DNA of 64,000 nucleotides from CAKRJP01 sp963589425. GTDB taxonomy: Bacteria > Bacillota > Clostridia > Lachnospirales > Lachnospiraceae. Below are positions 16,854 to 24,585 of this stretch, piece by piece. Where the stretch lies: contig CAVAKZ010000001.1 in the NCBI GenBank assembly GCA_963589425.1, forward strand, positions 62,001 to 126,000, read 5' to 3'. The notes under the pieces are model-generated. The model made no database searches and was not told where the DNA came from. It was given only the letters and a program-made list of their open reading frames with translations. The position numbers were made by a program, and so were the translations under genes. Each line of letters begins with the position of its first letter. Position 1 is the first letter of the stretch.

Positions 16854-18935
16854 TTAAATTCCCCTTCTGCGTCTCTCAGAATCCATTCGCCTCTCTATCT
16901 TATTAAAGACCTCCTTAGACAAGTGATCCAGCTGCTGCTTCACATTCTGGCTCACGATCCGCTCAATCTGCTGATCCTGCTCTACCCGCAGTTCATTTAC
17001 CTTATTGGTAACAATCTGTGTCACCTGATTTTTCTCCTGCAGCTGCTCTACATTTGTACGAGTCTCACTCTGAGTGGTCCTCTGGTTTCTGTTTTCCAGT
17101 TCTTCCAGAATTTCTTCGTTAATTGCAGTTTCGTTCTGCTTATGAAAGAGTTCTACTTGCTGTCTTACGGTCTCAGTCTGCTTTCTGGTTAGAGGAGCCC
17201 TCTCTCGCTGGTAACGAACCGTCTCTTTTAAGACCTTCTGGACTTCCTTAGAGCTTTCCTCCTGAACATGATTGTGGATCAATTGTTCCTGCTCCACCCG
17301 GTTCAGCTCTCTTCTTGCTTCCTGTTCCTTTGAAATATCCTGCATCAGATAGTTCATGGCTTGCCCCTCTGAGCTGCTAATATTGGGATGATTTTCCGGG
17401 TGTTCTTTATAATCCTTTAAGGTCTCGAAAATTCTAATGGTGTCCTCGCCCATTATCTCTGAGAGCCGCTCTCTGTCGATTCTCTCTGTCTCCATCTGGT
17501 TGGTGGTGGTCTGGAGATATTCCATCACCACTTCCTCAGGATTTTCCAAGGCTCTCAAGCCGTCTTCCATAGCCTTTGCCCGGTTGATCTTTCCCACCTG
17601 GGCCGGCTGTTTTTCTTTTTCATAGGTGCGAAGTTTTTCAATTCGTTCTATGTTCTGCTGGTTCACAATCTCTAGTTGCTTTAAAATTTCTTCTTCTTTT
17701 TTCTTCTCGGAAATTTTAAAGACATGTTTGTGATCCTCCTTTTGCTGCTCTACTACCTCATTTAAGGTATTCTCTATGTATTCCTTCTCCTCCGTCAGAT
17801 TCTCTTCTATCCGGTATTGGAGCTGGTTTTCTTCTAAATTTGTAATCTGCGGAGATGAAATCTGTACTTCTTCCTTGTTCTCCACCAGTTGTTTTAAGGC
17901 TGTGATCTCACGGTTTTCAAAATTCTGCAGAGTCTCATAATATTCATTTTTCTCTTGCTTTGTGAGATTCAGCCGATTATGATAGCTTTCAAAGCGCTGA
18001 AAGGTATTTTCAGCATTTACATGAAGGGCATCCGTAAGCCACTTCCAGCTAGATGCGTGGGTGGTGAGATCTTGATATCTTGTGTGATAGATCTGATGGA
18101 TAGCATTAAGGAGAACCGCCTGAACCAAATTACTTACAGTCTGTTCATAAGTCTCTTCGGTAAGTTCAGAGTCTCCTGCCTCATAAGTGTTAATTCGATT
18201 GTATACCAGGTTCTGCTGCTGTAAGAAAGTCTGATTTCGCAGTCGATTTACCGTCATATGGTCTGCATTGATGGTCTGCTCACTTAACTGCATTTCCTGC
18301 CTGCTGATCCTTGGAGATGTGCCATAAGTATTGGACACCAGTTTAGACACTTCCTGGTAAATATTCTCTGTCTGGAGCCTTTTTAAGACTTCCTGCTGGA
18401 GCCAATATACATTGGTTTCCTCCTCTAGGGAATCAGCTGCCTGCCCCTGACTCTTTCTCCGATTTTCCTCTGTTCGATATTCCCGAATAGTCTTGAAAAT
18501 CTCATCTCCTGACTGATACAAGGTCAAAAGCTCTTTGGTATTTTTCGTATCCTGCTGCACCAGCTGTACCTGGCGCATGAATTCCTGCACATCTGTAATG
18601 CCGATTTTCTTTAAAATGTTTTCCACGAAAATCCGGTCCTGATAGGTCAGATCATAGGTGTCAGAAACCAGAATTCTATTCAGCACATTGTTAATTAACT
18701 GCATGGTAACATTCTGGTTATTCGTTGCCGAAATATGATTTACCAGAGGAGCCATGCCTCCTTCTTCCACATACATCTCCGGAGGAGCTGAAAGGAAATG
18801 TAACATCTCTGAGGGAGAAACATTGGTATTCCCAAGCATCCCGTAATTCCCATAGATTCTCTCAGAAAAATCATCCCCCATGGTTCCCATGGGCATTGCG
18901 GTCTTTAATTGTATCGGTTCTCCCATGGTTAACAT
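16854..18935 (-). CDS. Long Gln/Glu-rich coiled-coil protein, possible tape measure
   Basis: This 693-residue protein has no recognisable domain. After an N-terminal segment (about 1-60) it is almost entirely predicted helix, very rich in Glu, Gln, Asn and Arg, with few glycines or prolines and no clear membrane segment or signal peptide. It sits after the tail chaperone genes and before the adaptor and hub genes, which is the position of the tape-measure gene in contractile phages. If fully helical, 693 residues at 0.15 nm each would span about 104 nm. The high charge and lack of hydrophobic segments differ from phage tape measures, so a scaffold or anchor role is also possible. Confidence 0.55.
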   Translation of the reverse strand: MLTMGEPIQLKTAMPMGTMGDDFSERIYGNYGMLGNTNVSPSEMLHFLSAPPEMYVEEGGMAPLVNHISATNNQNVTMQLINNVLNRILVSDTYDLTYQDRIFVENILKKIGITDVQEFMRQVQLVQQDTKNTKELLTLYQSGDEIFKTIREYRTEENRRKSQGQAADSLEEETNVYWLQQEVLKRLQTENIYQEVSKLVSNTYGTSPRISRQEMQLSEQTINADHMTVNRLRNQTFLQQQNLVYNRINTYEAGDSELTEETYEQTVSNLVQAVLLNAIHQIYHTRYQDLTTHASSWKWLTDALHVNAENTFQRFESYHNRLNLTKQEKNEYYETLQNFENREITALKQLVENKEEVQISSPQITNLEENQLQYRIEENLTEEKEYIENTLNEVVEQQKEDHKHVFKISEKKKEEEILKQLEIVNQQNIERIEKLRTYEKEKQPAQVGKINRAKAMEDGLRALENPEEVVMEYLQTTTNQMETERIDRERLSEIMGEDTIRIFETLKDYKEHPENHPNISSSEGQAMNYLMQDISKEQEARRELNRVEQEQLIHNHVQEESSKEVQKVLKETVRYQRERAPLTRKQTETVRQQVELFHKQNETAINEEILEELENRNQRTTQSETRTNVEQLQEKNQVTQIVTNKVNELRVEQDQQIERIVSQNVKQQLDHLSKEVFNKIERRMDSERRRRGI

Positions 18936-18948
18936 AAATTAGTCTCCC

Positions 18949-19626
18949 TTATATCCTATCATCACTAAGAAGGGTGCTGGTAGGATTGTCGATACATACC
19001 ATCTCCCTGAAAGCGATGGTTGTGGTTTCCACCACCAGTCCACTATTCTCAGAATCTAAATCTCCGTAGTCCTTGGCTGTCACGGTACATCCTGTAAAAG
19101 CATAATATCTGTGGGCATCCACTCCCAAATTGCCCATATCCGGTCTGTCATAAACCAAAAGAAGCAAGGGCAAGGTAAGCTCCGTGCCAAGAGCCAGGGG
19201 ATCTACGAGGTCGATGCCTGCATATCTCTCTACCTGAAAAGTAAAGGGCTTGGAAATAGGTTTCCGCTTCATATGGACATAATCATTTAGTCCACCTTCT
19301 TGAATATATTCAAATTCATTCTCTCTGCGTAAATTTTTTATAGCCTTGCAAGGAACATTAATGGCTCCCTCCACCCGAAGTACAAAGTTAAATTTAGGCA
19401 GTACCGAAGTACCTTCTTCCTGTATAAAAGGGATTCCGCTGCCTCGCTCACTGCTTCCACCGGACCGAAACGTAGGGGCTTTCTTTGGCTTTGAGGCCCC
19501 TTGCACCGTCCGATAAGTAGCAGGTGCTGCTGACTGCGATGGGCCTTGAGGCACTCGATAGGTAGCTTGTACATCTCCTCCTACCTGATCGATATCATTA
19601 ATATAACCGCCGTTATTTGCTGGCAT
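18949..19626 (-). CDS. Tube protein paralogue with disordered N-terminal extension
   Basis: This 225-residue protein has a C-terminal 150 residues matching the T4 gp19-like tube fold of CIS loci (FNFVLRVEGAINVPCKAIKN; VERYAGIDLVDPLALG; TGCTVTAKDYGDLDSENSG). The first 75 residues are low complexity and include two similar segments, ATYRVPQG and ATYRTVQG. I chose the ATG at 19626, with GGAGG at 7 nt, over a GTG at 19644. It probably forms a special tube ring, as Afp5-type proteins do at the baseplate end, while 20582-21097 encodes the bulk tube. The extension could bind the coiled-coil protein encoded next. Confidence 0.82.
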   Translation of the reverse strand: MPANNGGYINDIDQVGGDVQATYRVPQGPSQSAAPATYRTVQGASKPKKAPTFRSGGSSERGSGIPFIQEEGTSVLPKFNFVLRVEGAINVPCKAIKNLRRENEFEYIQEGGLNDYVHMKRKPISKPFTFQVERYAGIDLVDPLALGTELTLPLLLLVYDRPDMGNLGVDAHRYYAFTGCTVTAKDYGDLDSENSGLVVETTTIAFREMVCIDNPTSTLLSDDRI

Positions 19627-19647
19627 CTTCCTACCTCCTTCCACTAA

Positions 19648-19694
19648 GATCTAGAAGAATATCATCTATTATGATCTAGAAGAATATCATCTAT
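19648..19694. repeat. Perfect 22-bp tandem direct repeat
   Basis: Two identical 22-bp copies (19648-19669 and 19673-19694), beginning GATCTAGAAGAATATC, are separated by 3 bp. The proximal copy covers the last codons and stop of the DUF6760 gene and the second lies between genes, so a small duplication extended the gap without harming either gene. It has no obvious pairing potential as a terminator. Confidence 0.8.
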
Positions 19695-19878
19695 AAAACG
19701 AAGTTGGTTTCATCTCCGTTAGTGGTATTTCTTTTCTTCCTTCTTTTGAGGGATTAATTCTCTTATGGATATCGGAAATTTCCTGACACCACTTTCTCCT
19801 GCTTCTATGGTCCAAGTTCATGACCTCATCCCCTGACCAATGAAAATAATAGGAAATGAAGGACATCTCCTGATACAT
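19687..19878 (-). CDS. DUF6760-like small CIS protein (downstream frame of the chaperone gene)
   Basis: The reading frame from ATG 19878 gives 63 residues with the hallmark SYYFHWSGDEVMNLDH and RRKWCQEISDIHKRIN of the small DUF6760 proteins of extracellular CIS loci. As I recall the family, it has conserved residues N-terminal to this point (a GG-x(4)-LYEE-like stretch). The same frame indeed continues upstream as YYGGLNLYPEDS without a start codon, back to a slippery site inside the chaperone gene. The ATG at 19878 has only a modest AGAGG at 5 nt. The protein may therefore be made mainly as a -1 frameshift fusion with the chaperone, like phage GT, giving about 191 residues. Confidence 0.78.
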   Translation of the reverse strand: MYQEMSFISYYFHWSGDEVMNLDHRSRRKWCQEISDIHKRINPSKEGRKEIPLTEMKPTSFYR

Positions 19879-19898
19879 AGAATCCTCTGGGTAGAGAT

Positions 19899-20261
19899 TT
19901 AACCCTCCGTAGTAAAATTTACAGGAACTTCAATCTCCTTGCCGCAATCCGGGCAGTGTACCCGCATAACCGGCGGCTCCACATCGTTGATCTTCTGGTA
20001 CATGTCCTGTAAAAATGCTAAATCTGCAGTAAAAAAGCTCTCAATAGTAGTTCCACTGATCACCTGCAGTCCCTCGATTTCTACGATCACACGGCTAAGC
20101 AGGGCAATAGTCAAATAGGAGGGATTACTGAGAACACGGGGATCTCTGGTGGCTCCAATCTCATCCCCTGCAGTGGCAAGACGCATCTTACCTCTCTTAT
20201 GCACTTCTCCATTAGCATCTACAAATCCCTTAGGTAATGTAAAATCATATACTGTTTGCAT
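19899..20261 (-). CDS. Tail-assembly chaperone-like CIS protein (gpG-like)
   Basis: This 120-residue protein starts MQTVYDFTLPKGFVD and contains LATAGDEIGATRDPRV, YLTIALLSRVIVEIEGL and FTADLAFLQDMYQKIN, as in the small chaperone-like protein found next to DUF6760 genes in CIS loci. It ends with a CPDCGKEIEVP zinc-ribbon half. I chose the ATG at 20261, with GGAGG at 8 nt spacing, over an ATG 24 nt upstream. In contractile phages the equivalent protein coats the tape measure during tail assembly. Its last codons contain the predicted frameshift site leading into DUF6760. Confidence 0.82.
   Translation of the reverse strand: MQTVYDFTLPKGFVDANGEVHKRGKMRLATAGDEIGATRDPRVLSNPSYLTIALLSRVIVEIEGLQVISGTTIESFFTADLAFLQDMYQKINDVEPPVMRVHCPDCGKEIEVPVNFTTEG
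19914..19940 (-). promoter_or_regulatory. Predicted programmed -1 frameshift signal
   Basis: On the minus strand the chaperone frame reads GTA AAT TTT ACT, so the heptamer A AAT TTT (19920-19914) fits the canonical X XXY YYZ slippery pattern. An internal Shine-Dalgarno-like AAGGAG (19940-19935) lies 14 nt upstream, within the spacing known to stimulate -1 slippage in dnaX-type sites. After slippage the frame reads YYGGLNLYPEDS and enters DUF6760 with no stop. Without slippage the chaperone ends 4 codons later at 19899. Confidence 0.65.
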
Positions 20262-20283
20262 CTTATTATCCTCCATCTCGGTC

Positions 20284-20339
20284 ATAATTGTTCACAGCCA
20301 AATAAAAAAGACTTTTGCTATTTGGCTCTAAGCAATTAT
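20284..20339 (-). promoter_or_regulatory. Strong stem-loop in the leader of the chaperone gene
   Basis: Two nested perfect inverted repeats, 7 bp (20284-20290 with 20333-20339) and 9 bp (20296-20304 with 20319-20327), are separated by a symmetrical 5x5 internal loop and close a 14-nt loop. The structure ends 23 nt before the chaperone ATG at 20261, just upstream of its GGAGG. It may protect a processed mRNA 5' end or tune translation. The rest of the gap 20262-20581 shows no convincing gene. Confidence 0.6.
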
Positions 20340-20530
20340 AAGGCACCAGGTTCCAGGCTGCAGACCTTTTACAATCTTGCCTGCACGCAGAAAAAAGAGC
20401 CGCACCCCTTCCCCTGGCATCTATATAATTGTGGTTTCCATGCCACAAAACCTTCCACCGCGTCATGCGCGCCTAGCGCAGCTTCCAATTTTCAACACCA
20501 TAACCAATTTGAATCTATAGTAGAAAATCC

Positions 20531-20552
20531 GGCAGCGAGTTTCCTCGCCGCC
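20531..20552 (-). terminator. Attenuator or processing hairpin after the tube gene
   Basis: On the minus strand GGCGGCGAG and CTCGCTGCC form a 9-bp GC-rich stem (one G-U pair) with a GAAA tetraloop, 30 nt after the tube stop codon. It is followed by GGATTTTCT. The short T-run makes it a leaky terminator or a 3' stabiliser, so sheath and tube mRNA could be made in excess over the baseplate genes, as the structure would need. Confidence 0.6.
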
Positions 20553-20581
20553 AGATCACTACTCCATACTAGCGTGAAATT

Positions 20582-21097
20582 TTATTGTGCTGCCGGAAGT
20601 GAAAGTCTCTCAAATGCAATTTCAAGAGTCTCAATTGCGATTTCGCTCTGCAGTGCGTTCATATCCGGTGCTGTATACTTGCAAACCCATGCATCCTCTA
20701 ACAGATACTGGTTTGTAGCTGTAGCAGAGGTCTCAATACCACCTGTTACATCCAAAAGTTCGATAAGAACATTCTGACGTTGCATAGCCTCATCTCTTCT
20801 GTCTGATGTACAAGCAGAAGCCCAGTCACGGAATGAACTGCTTGCTGTATATCCAAACTTCAGTGTCAGGTTACCATGCTTTACAAGACCCGGAACCTTA
20901 ACTGGTGAAAAGCTTTTTGAATTTCCCTGTCTAAACTCAATAACATCGATGGTTGCTTCTAATCCACTTGCCTCACTGAAGGCTGCCTGTGCATTAGCGT
21001 TGTTGGTAAGACTTACCAGGAAATGCATTTTTGTCCATGGATATGCTTCATTCATGGAGTTGGCATCTTTTGTTGCTGTATTATTTGTTATTGGCAT
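20582..21097 (-). CDS. Tail tube protein (gp19/Afp1-like)
   Basis: This 171-residue inner-tube protein has a conserved start (YPWTKMHFLVSLTNN), the ASGLEATIDVIEFRQGN strand-loop, KVPGLVKHGNLTLKFG, and the C-terminal LQSEIAIETLEIAFERLSL. These match the T4 gp19-like tube family of CIS. Rings of this protein stack to form the hollow needle. It follows the sheath gene by 31 nt with a good RBS, the usual sheath-tube order. A hairpin directly downstream could raise its transcript level. Confidence 0.94.
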   Translation of the reverse strand: MPITNNTATKDANSMNEAYPWTKMHFLVSLTNNANAQAAFSEASGLEATIDVIEFRQGNSKSFSPVKVPGLVKHGNLTLKFGYTASSSFRDWASACTSDRRDEAMQRQNVLIELLDVTGGIETSATATNQYLLEDAWVCKYTAPDMNALQSEIAIETLEIAFERLSLPAAQ

Positions 21098-21128
21098 ATA
21101 TCGTTACTCCTTTCTTGTCACTTAAATC

Positions 21129-22835
21129 CTATTCTTCTGTTGCCTCTGCTGCCTCTGCTTCCGCAGTAAACTGTGTTACACGGAATACAACAAACTCAGC
21201 CGGCTTAGAAGGTGCGATACCGATATTGCATACCAAACGTCCATTGGCAATGTCTTCTCTTGACATAGTCTCTGGTCCAATCTCTACAAAGTAAGCTTCT
21301 GCAGCGGAAGAACCTGCCAACATGCCTGCTCTCCACATATTCTCTAAGAATCCTGCTACAGTCATTCTTACACGATCCCAAAGTGCTGCATCGTTTGGCT
21401 CAAATACAACCCAGTTGGTATTGGCCTTAATACTCTCCTCAACATAGATGAAGAGTCTTCTAACGTTAACATACTTAAAGTTAGAATTGCTGCTGGCTGT
21501 ACGAGCGCCCCATACGCGGATGCCCTGTCCCGGAATTGTACGGATCAAGTTAACGCCAGCCGGATTTAAATAATCCTGTTCTGCTTTATTATAATTGACA
21601 CTTAAGCCAGTTGCAAATATTGTTTCATTTGCAGGAGCTTTATGTACACCTCTTGTTGCATCTGTTCTGGCGTATACACCGGCAACTGCTCCTGAAGGAG
21701 GTACGATTCCCTGCTTGTTAGATGCACGGTCAAATACCTGGATCCATGGATGATACATTGCTGCGTAGCTGGAGTCGATCATCTCTCTATACTCAAGAAG
21801 ATCTTTCACCTTTGTAGTATCCTTTGGCATATCTAAGATTGCGAAACGATTCTTTAAATTCTCGCACTGTCCAACCATTGCTACAAGAACCTCCGGAATA
21901 GTAACTCCAGGTGCCAGTAACATATTTACATTCTGAGACTCAACAAAAGCTTCCAGACCGGTTCTCTTTCCAGGACCATTGTCCTCGCCGATAAATGTTC
22001 CTGCATTTGCCTGGCTTACAGTTCCGTCCTGTCCGCCTTCTAAGGTGAACATTCCGCTTTCACTTTCCTCTCCAAGGATAGCAGCTACAGGATTTGCAAT
22101 TTCTTCGCTAGGTGCTACTTCTACAGTTACCAACTCGCTGTTTGCCATACGATAAGCAACATAGTTTGGATTTGCAGTGTTGAAGCTAATTCCTCTGTAA
22201 GTTTCTACTTCTTCCCCACAGCGAACAGAAATGTCTGTCTCTACTAAGTAGATTACTGTCTTTGGAACTAAAGCAGTGTCTACGATTTTTCCTTCAAATG
22301 GCTTCTCAAAAATCACAGTATTGTCAAAGATGGCTTTGATCTTGTTGTACTCACCGTTGCAGCATACCAGGTCTCCCTCGCGGAATCCGTCGATGGATTT
22401 TGCTACAAATGTCTCGCCATTCTTTCCAACAATCTGCATCTTGCGTTTTGTTACAGAAGTAAGGGTTACCTGAATACGGTTGCCCCACTTACCTGCATTT
22501 GCTGCCTCTAAAGAAAGAACTCCCTTCTGGGCACTTGCTTTCTTTGCTCCCGGAACTGCCACACGAACTACATAACAACTAGATCCTCCATTGATAAAAA
22601 ACTGCTCTACAGATGGAGCCATATAACGATACTCTCCGTACTCAAACTCGCTTAATGGCTTTCCAAAAAGACGAACAAATTCTCTGTAACTTGTTACAAG
22701 AGTAGGTGCCCCCTCTGTAGGTCCTTTTTCTGCGAATCCAATAAATCCTGCTACGGATGTTCCAATTCCTTCAATTGCTCTAGGGGAGTTATCATACTCT
22801 TCTACATATACTCCCGGTGAAAAATATTGAGCCAT
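21129..22835 (-). CDS. Contractile tail sheath protein
   Basis: This 568-residue sheath protein has the typical N-terminus FSPGVYVEEYDNSPRAIEG, which forms the intersubunit linker strands, and the family segment SVAGFIGFAEKGPTEG. The C-terminal domain contains GIRVWGARTASSN, VFEPNDAALWDRVRMTVAGF and a last strand RVTQFTAEAEA. Helical polymers of the sheath contract and drive the tube through a target membrane. A single sheath gene, unlike the two-gene TssB/TssC sheath of T6SS, places the system with phage tails and extracellular CIS. Confidence 0.96.
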   Translation of the reverse strand: MAQYFSPGVYVEEYDNSPRAIEGIGTSVAGFIGFAEKGPTEGAPTLVTSYREFVRLFGKPLSEFEYGEYRYMAPSVEQFFINGGSSCYVVRVAVPGAKKASAQKGVLSLEAANAGKWGNRIQVTLTSVTKRKMQIVGKNGETFVAKSIDGFREGDLVCCNGEYNKIKAIFDNTVIFEKPFEGKIVDTALVPKTVIYLVETDISVRCGEEVETYRGISFNTANPNYVAYRMANSELVTVEVAPSEEIANPVAAILGEESESGMFTLEGGQDGTVSQANAGTFIGEDNGPGKRTGLEAFVESQNVNMLLAPGVTIPEVLVAMVGQCENLKNRFAILDMPKDTTKVKDLLEYREMIDSSYAAMYHPWIQVFDRASNKQGIVPPSGAVAGVYARTDATRGVHKAPANETIFATGLSVNYNKAEQDYLNPAGVNLIRTIPGQGIRVWGARTASSNSNFKYVNVRRLFIYVEESIKANTNWVVFEPNDAALWDRVRMTVAGFLENMWRAGMLAGSSAAEAYFVEIGPETMSREDIANGRLVCNIGIAPSKPAEFVVFRVTQFTAEAEAAEATEE

Positions 22836-22856
22836 AATTAGTTCTCCTTTCTAATA

Positions 22857-23246
22857 TTACACAATTGTCTTTGCTTGTCCGGGGTTCACGATCTTAATCG
22901 TTCCTGCCCCTAATCCACACATGAGGGTTGCATCACCTGTCAGACAAGGAATTCCGCCAATCAGAACCTTTGGGTTGGATGGAATCCAAGTTCCCGCCGG
23001 GACCAAAGTGCAAGGCTGCGGTGTCAGCACTCCAAGGGCTGCTGCCGTAGCTGCGGCCACCGCCGGATTGGCCAGTGATGTGCACATTCCGAAGGTGGGT
23101 AAATTTGCTCCTGGCTGCATATCCTGTATGGTGGCAATAGGTTTTCCCTCTGCCATACAGCTAAGCTGCGATGTCACCTGCAAGCTGCAAGGTGCTGTTC
23201 CAAAGGCACAGGTGCAGGTTGCTCCTGCCACTGTCAGTACTCCCAT
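22857..23246 (-). CDS. DUF4280 PAAR-like tip protein
   Basis: This 129-residue protein is Cys- and Gly-rich. It has CTCAFGTAPCSLQV at its start, then the DUF4280 hallmarks FGMCTSLANPAVAAATAAAL and LTPQPCTLVPAGTWIP, ending in a PAAR-like repeat VLIGGIPCLTGDATLMC. PAAR and DUF4280 proteins cap the spike and can carry effectors. No C-terminal toxin extension is present. Its gene lies beside the sheath gene rather than beside the spike. Eight or more cysteines could bind metal or form disulfides outside the cell. Confidence 0.88.
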   Translation of the reverse strand: MGVLTVAGATCTCAFGTAPCSLQVTSQLSCMAEGKPIATIQDMQPGANLPTFGMCTSLANPAVAAATAAALGVLTPQPCTLVPAGTWIPSNPKVLIGGIPCLTGDATLMCGLGAGTIKIVNPGQAKTIV

Positions 23247-23267
23247 CTGCTTCTACAACCTCCTGTC

Positions 23268-23981
23268 TTAATTGTCGTCAAAGACAATCCTTTTAAATTC
23301 AGTCTGTCCATTTACGACATATCGAACCAAATACTCGGTTCCACGTCCATCACCACGTACTCTCAAGGTGTAATCTCCTGAATCCCAGGTCTTACCTCTT
23401 ATTATACGAGTGATAATCTCCTCCGGTTTACATTCCGTCAAAAGAGGATCTTTTAATTTTAAAATCTGCTTGTTCTTAGCAGGGTAAATGTGAAACTCTT
23501 CGAAGGATTCCGGTTCTGTATGGAGCAAGGCATAAGCTCGTTCCGTAAGTTTTTTGGAATCAAGAAGTTTCATTTGCTGCTTCTGCGGCTGATAAGCTTG
23601 AGCTTTTCCATAAGGGTCTGTCACGGATACTGCATCGATGGATTCAATTCCCGGAAGATTTCCTTTAATTTCCAAAATATTGGTAAATCCATAAGTTGGA
23701 ATCTCAGGAATCAAATACACCAAAACTTCCGGATAACGTCCTGCTATATCTGCGTATACAACCGAAAAGTCTGTCTCCAAATATCCCTTAACCTTCACTC
23801 GAAGCTCTCTGTCTGTTTTCCCCATATTCATGCCAACATAGACGCCATCTCCTTTTCCTAGGAATGCCACGGGGTTTCCGTCTTCCGTGAAGATCACCTG
23901 GCGCTCTGTCACCGCATATCCGGTGGTTGTGTCGATCAAACGTATAATAAGATCTACAGAATATGAAATTGAAGCTTCCAC
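23268..23981 (-). CDS. Ig-like domain protein next to the Pvc16-like cap, function unknown
   Basis: This 237-residue protein starts at GTG 23981, directly after the stop codon of the Pvc16-like gene. The first 100 residues look like a carboxypeptidase-regulatory or fimbrial Ig-like fold (VDLIIRLIDTTTGYAVTERQ; YPEVLVYLIPEIP). The middle holds a KKQ-rich helix, and the C-terminus is beta-rich (YTLRVRGDGRGTEYLVRYVV). There is no signal peptide. In some CIS loci such a domain is fused to the Pvc16 cap, so the two proteins may act together at the distal end of the tube. I do not recognise a more specific family. Confidence 0.65.
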   Translation of the reverse strand: MEASISYSVDLIIRLIDTTTGYAVTERQVIFTEDGNPVAFLGKGDGVYVGMNMGKTDRELRVKVKGYLETDFSVVYADIAGRYPEVLVYLIPEIPTYGFTNILEIKGNLPGIESIDAVSVTDPYGKAQAYQPQKQQMKLLDSKKLTERAYALLHTEPESFEEFHIYPAKNKQILKLKDPLLTECKPEEIITRIIRGKTWDSGDYTLRVRGDGRGTEYLVRYVVNGQTEFKRIVFDDN

Positions 23982-24581
23982 TTAACCTTTCTCCCTCCTT
24001 TCACGGCCAATCATGTCAATACCAAATACTGCTTCATTGACACGTGGAGGATCTACCACAACTTCACTAGATACATAAACAGGTGCCGCCTTATAAAACA
24101 GGCTGATTTCATAAGGTTTGTTGATCGCCTGCCACACCCGAACTTTCTCTTCCAGTGCCATCTTCGCCTGAGTCAGCACAATAGGAGGTTCTGTTGCATC
24201 TAACCATGGTTGCAGTTCATGGGGGTAAACACTGTTGTTATCACTGACAATCTGTGCTACCTTTCCAATGATTTTTTGTATATCCGGTGCTTTTAGTCCC
24301 ATCTGGGAAGAACCGTTAATAAATACCATATAGTAAAGACTGTATGGTATTGGCGGCTTTGTCAAAGTCGTTCCCCCCGCTGATCTTCTGGGGGCCTGAA
24401 TGGTTACACCCTCTTCCTTCACATCATAGAGATATAAACCAATAATGTAGTCTACATCCTGAGAAGTAGGGGATGATATTTCGATGTTGTTCGGTGAAGG
24501 CACCGGCTCCGGACACATCTTCTCACGGAGCATCTTGCATATATAATTGCTGACGTCAGATATAATGGTATAATCTGCCAT
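23982..24581 (-). CDS. DUF4255/Pvc16-like tube-capping protein
   Basis: This 199-residue protein has the Pvc16 N-terminal-domain features: YTIISDVSNYICKMLREKM, DYIIGLYLYDVKEE, PPIPYSLYYMVFINGSS and the late QAINKPYEISLFYKAAPVYV. Afp16/Pvc16 proteins cap the distal end of the tube and stop its elongation. The gene is 4 nt from the upstream secreted-protein gene and abuts the Ig-like gene, so the cap is made with the envelope proteins. A cap is expected here even if the particle is anchored. Confidence 0.88.
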   Translation of the reverse strand: MADYTIISDVSNYICKMLREKMCPEPVPSPNNIEISSPTSQDVDYIIGLYLYDVKEEGVTIQAPRRSAGGTTLTKPPIPYSLYYMVFINGSSQMGLKAPDIQKIIGKVAQIVSDNNSVYPHELQPWLDATEPPIVLTQAKMALEEKVRVWQAINKPYEISLFYKAAPVYVSSEVVVDPPRVNEAVFGIDMIGRERREKG

Positions 24582-24585
24582 TCTC

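Noticed and set aside
20266..20466. 66-residue minus-strand frame in the gap before the chaperone
   Set aside because: No ribosome binding site before its ATG, overlaps the chaperone leader hairpin and start, and no protein-like pattern.
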